DNA of 64,000 nt, taken from NCBI GenBank assembly GCA_002427735.1, contig DIYP01000003.1, positions 124,001-188,000 on the forward strand, in the 5' to 3' direction. The position numbers and the translations under genes are program-made. Below are positions 58,784-64,000 of the stretch, piece by piece (within the stretch, counting starts at the first letter, position 1; every line of letters begins with the position of its first letter). The stretch comes from Flavobacteriales bacterium UBA6051 (GTDB lineage Bacteria > Bacteroidota > Bacteroidia > Flavobacteriales_D > Crocinitomicaceae). A model generated the notes under the pieces. That model saw nothing but the letters and a program-made list of their open reading frames with translations. It ran no database searches and had not been told where the DNA came from.

Positions 58784-59839
58784 ATGAGCTGGAAACGAAC
58801 GGTATTGGTTACTGGCGGAGCAGGATTCATTGGCTCCCATGTTGTAAGACTTATGGTGAATAAGTATCCTGATTACAGAATTGTCAATCTTGATAAGTTA
58901 ACATATGCTGGTAACCTGAAGAATTTGACAGATGTTGAGTCGGCAGCTAATTATGTATTCGTTAAAGCAGATGTGCGAGACACCGAAGCGCTGAAAAAAG
59001 TCTTTGAAGATTACGAGGTAACTGATGTAATTCATTTGGCAGCAGAATCACATGTCGACCGTTCAATTGAGGGGCCGATGGAATTTGTTCTCACGAATGT
59101 GGTTGGGACAGTCAATCTCTTACAACAAGCTAAAGAATCTTGGGGAGAAGGTGAGCATGTTTTTCATCATGTTTCTACGGATGAAGTGTATGGTTCACTA
59201 GGTGAAGAAGGACTTTTTGAAGAAACTACGTCCTATGATCCAAGAAGTCCTTACTCTGCTTCGAAAGCATCTTCAGACCATTTCGTACGTGCTTATTACC
59301 ATACGTATGGTTTGCCCATAAAGATTTCCAATTGTTCGAATAACTATGGAAGTCATCACTTTCCGGAAAAGTTGATCCCATTAATGATCAATAATATTGT
59401 GAATAAAAAACCATTACCAGTTTACGGTAAGGGAGAGAATATTCGTGACTGGCTCTGGGTAAATGACCATGCAAGTGCGATTGATACCATCTTCCACAAT
59501 GGAAGAGTTGGAGAGGCGTATAATGTTGGAGGATTGAATGAATGGACCAATATTGATTTGGTACGTTACCTCTGCAGATTACTGGATAAGAAGTTAGGAC
59601 GAGCAGAAGGAGAGAGTGAAGAGCTGGTCACATTCGTTACAGATCGTGCAGGACATGACATGCGTTATGCAATTGATGCAACTAAGATTGAACAGGAGTT
59701 AAAATGGAAACCTTCGGTAACGTTTGAAGAAGGCCTTGAAAGCACTGTTGATTGGTATCTTGAAAACACTGAGTGGATTGATGAGGTAACAAGCGGCGAG
59801 TATCGTGCTTATTACGAGGAGATGTATCAAAATCGGTAA
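58784..59839 (+). CDS. rfbB: dTDP-glucose 4,6-dehydratase
   Basis: 351 residues. TVLVTGGAGFIGSHVVRLMV, VIHLAAESHVDRSIEGPMEF, HVSTDEVYGSLGEEG (STDEVYG), YSASKASSDHFVRAYYHTYG (Tyr-x3-Lys) and NCSNNYGSHHFPEKLIPLMI are RfbB signatures. It makes dTDP-4-keto-6-deoxyglucose, a precursor of rhamnose and amino sugars. rfbA, rfbC and rfbD are not in the window. One base separates it from the upstream gene and none from the following phosphatase gene. Confidence 0.94.
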   Translation: MSWKRTVLVTGGAGFIGSHVVRLMVNKYPDYRIVNLDKLTYAGNLKNLTDVESAANYVFVKADVRDTEALKKVFEDYEVTDVIHLAAESHVDRSIEGPMEFVLTNVVGTVNLLQQAKESWGEGEHVFHHVSTDEVYGSLGEEGLFEETTSYDPRSPYSASKASSDHFVRAYYHTYGLPIKISNCSNNYGSHHFPEKLIPLMINNIVNKKPLPVYGKGENIRDWLWVNDHASAIDTIFHNGRVGEAYNVGGLNEWTNIDLVRYLCRLLDKKLGRAEGESEELVTFVTDRAGHDMRYAIDATKIEQELKWKPSVTFEEGLESTVDWYLENTEWIDEVTSGEYRAYYEEMYQNR

Positions 59840-60604
59840 ATGGGACTTCTAGGGAAGTTTTTTGGCGGCAAAAAAGATGAGGAGTTATCTCCTTTTGATT
59901 TGTCTGTTTTTCAAGTAGACATGCACAGCCATTTAATTCCCGGAATTGATGATGGTGCTCAATCGATGGATGAGTCCATTGCAATGTTAGCAAAATTCGA
60001 AAGTTTAGGCTTTAAAAAAGTAGTGACCACTCCGCATATTATGAGTGATTACTTCAAAAATACGCCTAAAATTATTCTGTCTGGACTGGAAAAGCTAAAG
60101 AAAACGGCATCGGATTTAAACTTGAGTATAGAAATTGACGCGGCCGCAGAATACTATTTTGATGAGACATTATTGGATCGCTTAAAGCGAAAAGAAAAAC
60201 TGTTGACCTTTGGTGATAATTATGTCTTATTTGAGTTCTCATTTCATTCTGAACCGAGTCATGTGGACGAGCTTTTTTTTGAATTCTTAACCCAAGGATA
60301 TAAACCTGTTCTTGCTCACTTTGAACGATATGCATATCTCCAGGGGAGATTAGATAAAGCCGCGGAATGGCGTGAAAAAGGGATCAATATTCAGATGAAT
60401 CTCAATTCACTGGGAGGACATTATGGTCCGGCAATCAAGAAACAAGCAGAAGCATTAGTAGATCAGCAACTGATTGACTTCGTTGGTACTGATTGTCATC
60501 GAATGGATCATTTAATGATTTTAGAGAAAAACTTGATTTTACCTTATATCCACAAGCTAAATGAGTTACCGCTGAAAAATAAAGATTTGGCAGGTATTTC
60601 TTAA
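59840..60604 (+). CDS. CpsB/YwqE-type PHP-domain protein tyrosine phosphatase
   Basis: 254 residues. The PHP metal-binding motifs are VDMHSHLIPGIDDGAQSMDE (HxH), KVVTTPHIMSDYFK, DAAAEYYFDETLLDRL, PVLAHFERYAYLQGRLDKAA and FVGTDCHRMDHL. These proteins dephosphorylate polymerase-associated tyrosine kinases (Wzc/CpsD) and so control capsule export. No kinase or polymerase is present in the window, so its target must be elsewhere. It is the last gene of the operon, followed by a hairpin terminator. Confidence 0.9.
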   Translation: MGLLGKFFGGKKDEELSPFDLSVFQVDMHSHLIPGIDDGAQSMDESIAMLAKFESLGFKKVVTTPHIMSDYFKNTPKIILSGLEKLKKTASDLNLSIEIDAAAEYYFDETLLDRLKRKEKLLTFGDNYVLFEFSFHSEPSHVDELFFEFLTQGYKPVLAHFERYAYLQGRLDKAAEWREKGINIQMNLNSLGGHYGPAIKKQAEALVDQQLIDFVGTDCHRMDHLMILEKNLILPYIHKLNELPLKNKDLAGIS

Positions 60605-60636
60605 GAAACAGCTCCAATATAGGTTATCGCACTCCA

Positions 60637-60667
60637 AGAAAGCTCACATTGATGATGTGGGCTTTCT
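60637..60667 (+). terminator. Hairpin terminator closing the nucleotide-sugar operon
   Basis: AGAAAGCTCACAT and ATGTGGGCTTTCT form a 13-pair stem (one G-T) with a five-base loop, 32 bases after the stop at 60604. The T run that follows is weak (GTTTCC), so it may be a terminator or a 3' stabilising hairpin. Confidence 0.65.
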
Positions 60668-60756
60668 GTTTCCTAAAGAAATCTTATCTTGAAATCGGGA
60701 AGTTAGTGAAATGAATTATTTTCATTTAAACTATTTACCATGGTAAGTATATTTAT

Positions 60757-60764
60757 TATATTTG
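60757..60764 (+). promoter_or_regulatory. Candidate -7 box (TATATTTG) of the membrane-YceI fusion gene
   Basis: An exact TAnnTTTG match, 25 bases before the ATG at 60790. No TTG -33 is visible at the preferred distance. Confidence 0.45.
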
Positions 60765-60789
60765 CAGTACACTAAATTATACTCAGGAT

Positions 60790-62316
60790 ATGACAGTAAT
60801 TATTACGGCAATCGCTTCAGTTGGATTAGCAGCACTTTTTTTGCAGTTTAAGCGCAATGTTCGCTTCATTGATTTCATCAACTTCCTTGTTTTGGGAGGT
60901 ACTATGACACTTTTATATATTGAGTCAAGGGCTGAAGATGTTGGGATTTTGATGTCTTTACTGGGTATCGTAGCGGCTAACTATGCATTGGCCCAAATTA
61001 AGTTGTTGAGAAAAGACTATTTAAGAGCATTGTTACCGCTCATTTCTTTTATTGTTTTTATCGTTCTACTTCAGGGAAAGACAGCAATGATATCTGGAGA
61101 TGAGGCGCTGGTTGTTAACAAGTTCATGGTTGGTGGAGTAATTCTGATGGTTTTATCATACGAAATAGCTTCAGCTAAATTGATAGTGTTAAAGAAGCTA
61201 TTTGGAGAAATGGACGAGCAAGGGTTGCTTAAATCACTACAGTTATTGTTTTCTGGGATAGCCATCTTTTTAGGTTTGTTCCAATCAGGCCCTGTAGGTT
61301 TAATTGTTTTAAGTGCTGCATTTTTATCCGCTTCATTTTATAGAGATTCTGAGGAAAGTAAGTCGTTAGGTATTCCCTTGATTGGACTTTCTTTGCTTCC
61401 CTACTTGCTTTCACTTTCCGAGGATACAATGGTTAACCTTATGAGCGGAGAAGTGCTTGAGGGTGTATTTTTTGGGACTTTTGGTGTTTACTTCCTTACA
61501 AAACTTTGGTATGCAGAGAAAAGAAATAGTGCGGCTATTCTTCTGGGGTACCTAATTGTTCTCGGACTTGCATTTGGATTACTTTATTTACATGCCATAT
61601 ATGCGAACATGGGAGGAATGGATGCTTATATTGGTTTGATAGTAGGTTTCGCTATAACACATGCATTAATCGGAAGAGGGTACGTTGGAGCTAGTTTGTT
61701 TTCATTTTTATTGATTGGAGGACTTGTTTTACCATCATTGCTAGTAAATGAGGAGCAGGCCGAGTTTGAGGCACAGATTACTACAGAGGTGGTTGATGAA
61801 AATGGGGAGGTAGTTGAACCTGATGCGATACCTCTTGGGGAAATTGCCGGTAACTATACCTTGATTGAGGATTCTTCTCGTGTCTCCTTTACCCTAGGAG
61901 AAAACGGGGAAACAAAAGGAGCATTTAAAAAAGTGACAGGAGTCGTAAATATCACGGAAGACCCTTCAACATCTGTTTTTGAAATTACTATGAAGATGGA
62001 TGATTTCACAACGTTTAATGGTATGCGAGATAAATCATTGATGAGTGATGATTATTTCAGTGCTGATAAATACCCTACAATGAGTTTTAAAGGGAAAGAA
62101 CTCACTGATAAAGGAGACAATGTTTGGGAAATTCAGGGAACATTTACAATGCTAGGAGTTAGTAAAGATATCCCTGTAACCGTAAAGCGAATTGATATTG
62201 AAGGGAAAAAAGTGTTGGTTGGTGCGGGAGAAATAGATCGCACACTATTCGGAATGACACCGAGTGCTACGGAAGGAAATATCGTTTCGTTCGAGTATCA
62301 AGTTGAACTAAAATAG
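60790..62316 (+). CDS. Polytopic membrane protein fused to a C-terminal YceI-like domain
   Basis: 508 residues. The first ~320 form about 9-10 hydrophobic helices (for example LAALFLQF, LLSLEDTMVN-type loops, FSFLLIGGLVLPSLLVNEEQ) that match no transporter I recognise. After an acidic linker (~325-350) a YceI-like lipocalin-fold domain fills ~355-508 (GNYTLIEDSSRVSFTLGENG, FNGMRDKSLMSDDYFSADKY, MSFKGKELTDKGDNVWEI, DIPVTVKRIDIEGKKVLVGA). YceI domains bind isoprenoid-like or other hydrophobic molecules and are usually free periplasmic proteins. Here the domain should be tethered at the outer face of the inner membrane. It is a monocistronic gene with its own -7 box. Confidence 0.78.
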   Translation: MTVIITAIASVGLAALFLQFKRNVRFIDFINFLVLGGTMTLLYIESRAEDVGILMSLLGIVAANYALAQIKLLRKDYLRALLPLISFIVFIVLLQGKTAMISGDEALVVNKFMVGGVILMVLSYEIASAKLIVLKKLFGEMDEQGLLKSLQLLFSGIAIFLGLFQSGPVGLIVLSAAFLSASFYRDSEESKSLGIPLIGLSLLPYLLSLSEDTMVNLMSGEVLEGVFFGTFGVYFLTKLWYAEKRNSAAILLGYLIVLGLAFGLLYLHAIYANMGGMDAYIGLIVGFAITHALIGRGYVGASLFSFLLIGGLVLPSLLVNEEQAEFEAQITTEVVDENGEVVEPDAIPLGEIAGNYTLIEDSSRVSFTLGENGETKGAFKKVTGVVNITEDPSTSVFEITMKMDDFTTFNGMRDKSLMSDDYFSADKYPTMSFKGKELTDKGDNVWEIQGTFTMLGVSKDIPVTVKRIDIEGKKVLVGAGEIDRTLFGMTPSATEGNIVSFEYQVELK

Positions 62317-62324
62317 GGAGGCAC

Positions 62325-63224
62325 TTAATAACCGGTCCAGCTTCCTACTATTGTTCCGTTTCTGAATACCATTGTTGGAAACGGTATTTTCAGGTAATTA
62401 AGTTGTTTGATCAACGTTTTTGCCCATGGTCGCTTTACTGGGATTCTGCTAAAATCAATGTCCAACGATAGTTTCACCTCACGTTGTGAAAAGTATTCGT
62501 TACCATCATTGTCTACGAAGTATTCTTCTGAGCCCACAAGTTTTTCATGGGCACTGTATCCTAAAGAAAAACAAAGCCACTCGGGAAATCTTGAGTTTTT
62601 AGCAAAAGTTCCCGGACTGAAACTCAGCCAATAGGTTTGACCGTTGTAATCTTTTAAGAGCGTTTCGTGAAAGTTACTTCCTAAAACTGAGGGGCGAACG
62701 GAAGCAAATTCGCTTGGAGCAAAAGAGAACTTTGGGATGATGCGTTCTTCATTCCATGCCAACTGTTGTCCCAGATATCCGGCAGTTCCCACAGTATTAG
62801 CGATGAGGTCACTCCAGGAAAAGCCCCATTCAACAGTACGAGCATCGAGTATTTCTAAAGTTGCCTGATATCCAAAGCTAATACCACTGCCAATCCACAG
62901 TGAGGTGCGATCGTCCAGACCTGACCATTGAAACAACTCAGTGTTTAGCTGATTCAGTTTATATGCCGTATAAAAGTGTCCGGCTTTATCCATTTGAAGC
63001 CAATTTCTCGAGTCATCAAATGAATGCCATCCAGATGATTGAGCGTCTTTGTACCAGAATTGCCACAAACCAATCATGCTGCCTGACCAGACAGTTCCTA
63101 CACCAACAGAAACACCAGTGAGACGTCCTTTATGTAAACTGTCAGAATGCGAAAAAAAAGAACGCTGCGCCGCTGTTTGAAATGAAAGAAAAAGAAGAGA
63201 TATGACCAGCCAGCGCAGTAACAT
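62325..63224 (-). CDS. DUF2279 (YfiM-like) family protein
   Basis: 299 residues. A signal peptide ends FQTAAQ (~19). The DUF2279 core is recognisable in WLQMDKAGHFYTAYKLNQLN (conserved DKxGHF) and EILDARTVEWGFSWSDLIAN with TVGTAGYLGQQLAW. The remainder (~185-299) looks like a beta-rich outer-membrane part. The family is associated with the envelope and often near lipid or LPS genes; function is unknown. It is convergent with the YceI fusion gene, eight bases apart. Confidence 0.8.
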   Translation of the reverse strand: MLLRWLVISLLFLSFQTAAQRSFFSHSDSLHKGRLTGVSVGVGTVWSGSMIGLWQFWYKDAQSSGWHSFDDSRNWLQMDKAGHFYTAYKLNQLNTELFQWSGLDDRTSLWIGSGISFGYQATLEILDARTVEWGFSWSDLIANTVGTAGYLGQQLAWNEERIIPKFSFAPSEFASVRPSVLGSNFHETLLKDYNGQTYWLSFSPGTFAKNSRFPEWLCFSLGYSAHEKLVGSEEYFVDNDGNEYFSQREVKLSLDIDFSRIPVKRPWAKTLIKQLNYLKIPFPTMVFRNGTIVGSWTGY

Positions 63225-63344
63225 GCCGCCAATTTACATCAAATGATTTAGATTCCCCGTCATCGTGAAACAAACGTCCACTCATAATCTTTGTTAAACG
63301 CACATAATTTTCCTTCGCAATCTGCGTTCTACATTATATTATAC

Positions 63345-63352
63345 TAAATTTG
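63345..63352 (+). promoter_or_regulatory. Candidate -7 box (TAAATTTG) of the LOG-family gene
   Basis: An exact TAnnTTTG match 54 bases before the ATG at 63407. No -33 TTG was found at the usual distance. Confidence 0.4.
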
Positions 63353-63406
63353 CTTGCCTCGCAAAAATGCGAGCGAAACTACTTTAAACTCTAATCTAAT
63401 CACACA

Positions 63407-64000
63407 ATGCGCATGAATAAAATCATAAAAGACTGGAATGAAATCAAGATTAACGATAGCTGGGCGATTTTTAAGATAATAGCTGAGTTCGTTGAGGGGT
63501 ATGAGCGAATGGCCAAAATAGGTCCATGTATTTCCGTCTTTGGTTCTGCGCGAACAAAACCTGGGACCAAGTATTATGAACTCGCTGTCGAGGTTTCTCG
63601 TCTTCTTGCGGAAGGTGGTTATGGCGTAATTACAGGAGGAGGTCCTGGAATTATGGAGGCAGGGAATAAAGGCGCTCAAGAAGGAGGAGGAAAGTCAGTT
63701 GGATTAAATATAGACCTTCCCTTTGAGCAAAATAACAATCCTTACATTGATCCAGAACATAATCTTGAGTTTGATTATTTCTTTGTTCGTAAAGTAATGT
63801 TCGTTAAATATGCGCAAGGCTTTGTAGTACTTCCAGGAGGTTTTGGTACAATGGATGAATTGTTTGAAGCCCTTACCTTGATTCAGACGAAGAAAATTAA
63901 TAATCGCCCAGTTGTTTTGATTGGTAGCGAATATTGGACAGGTCTGATTGAGTGGATTAAGTCAGCTATGCTGGAAATGGAAAGCAATATTTCACCGAAT
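63407..64000 (+). CDS. LOG-family (TIGR00730) protein, 3' end outside window
   Basis: 198 codons to the window edge, all open, starting ATGCGCATG; the second ATG is an alternative start. SVFGSARTKPGTKYYELAVE, VITGGGPGIMEAGNKGAQEG and VVLPGGFGTMDELFEALTLI (PGGxGTxxE) define the Lonely-Guy family of cytokinin riboside 5'-monophosphate phosphoribohydrolases, which split nucleoside monophosphates into base and ribose phosphate. Bacterial members often act on AMP-like substrates. The front ~35 residues before the Rossmann core are a helical extension usual in Bacteroidota. The C-terminus is not visible. Confidence 0.9.
   Translation, partial: MRMNKIIKDWNEIKINDSWAIFKIIAEFVEGYERMAKIGPCISVFGSARTKPGTKYYELAVEVSRLLAEGGYGVITGGGPGIMEAGNKGAQEGGGKSVGLNIDLPFEQNNNPYIDPEHNLEFDYFFVRKVMFVKYAQGFVVLPGGFGTMDELFEALTLIQTKKINNRPVVLIGSEYWTGLIEWIKSAMLEMESNISPN

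Noticed and set aside
1..64000. tRNA, rRNA, prophage or insertion sequence
   Set aside because: No cloverleaf-like segment, rRNA-like sequence, transposase, integrase or terminal inverted repeats were seen while reading both strands.

Overview
The window looks like chromosomal DNA of a marine- or freshwater-type member of the Bacteroidota, most likely order Flavobacteriales (Cryomorphaceae/Crocinitomicaceae-like). The evidence is AT-rich DNA, TAnnTTTG promoter boxes, poor Shine-Dalgarno sequences, several secreted proteins with type IX secretion (T9SS) sorting tails of both A and B type, a SusC-like receptor paired with a DUF4249 lipoprotein, an HU-CCDC81/SPOR protein and a split transketolase. 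I saw no prophage, insertion sequence, CRISPR array, tRNA or rRNA.

Layout. 0-5.7 kb: the 3' end of hldD, then minus-strand envelope genes (secreted coiled-coil protein, DUF2064 protein, rhodanese, DUF4249 lipoprotein, TonB-dependent receptor). 5.9-13.4 kb, plus strand: TPR histidine kinase overlapping pheT, then bioD-bioA and a phosphodiester glycosidase. 13.4-19.4 kb, minus strand: a tight seven-gene run with the two transketolase halves (separated by a von Willebrand A protein), ECF sigma factor, anti-sigma-like protein, Spy-like protein and a class III aminotransferase. 19.7-26.9 kb, plus strand: secreted proteins and GAPDH. 27.0-35.4 kb, minus strand: SPOR protein, two large T9SS adhesin-like proteins and a membrane-anchored TPR-LuxR regulator. 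35.4-36.2 kb: a 760-base stretch without protein genes that holds terminators, a duplicated gene end and two candidate small RNAs. 36.2-42.9 kb: lactonase-like MBL protein, EamA transporter and RibD; diverging from them, a short-chain fatty acid transporter, an NRAMP relative and a secreted unknown. 43.0-46.5 kb: peroxiredoxin, Dps and OxyR. 46.5-52.2 kb: Kdo transferase, outer-membrane protein and cysQ/N/D/C. 52.4-60.6 kb: an eight-gene nucleotide-sugar operon ending in a CpsB-type phosphatase. 60.8-64 kb: a membrane-YceI fusion, a DUF2279 protein and a LOG-family protein cut by the window end.

How they work together. HldD and WaaA serve LPS core and Kdo. The 52-60 kb operon makes UDP-GlcA, UDP-Xyl, probably UDP-GlcNAc3NAcA, and a dTDP-4-keto sugar. 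The divergent cys operon makes and recycles PAPS with no reductase present, which would suit sulfation of surface polymers. OxyR, Dps and the peroxiredoxin form a peroxide-defence group.

The most interesting signal is a recurrent promoter design between 30.4 and 36.2 kb: 11-base direct repeats with core TTGTCY on the minus strand, whose promoter-proximal core lies exactly 36 bases from a -7-like box at four places. Two of the four precede secreted T9SS proteins. The other two precede roughly 100-base stretches that end in strong terminators and contain no substantial ORF.
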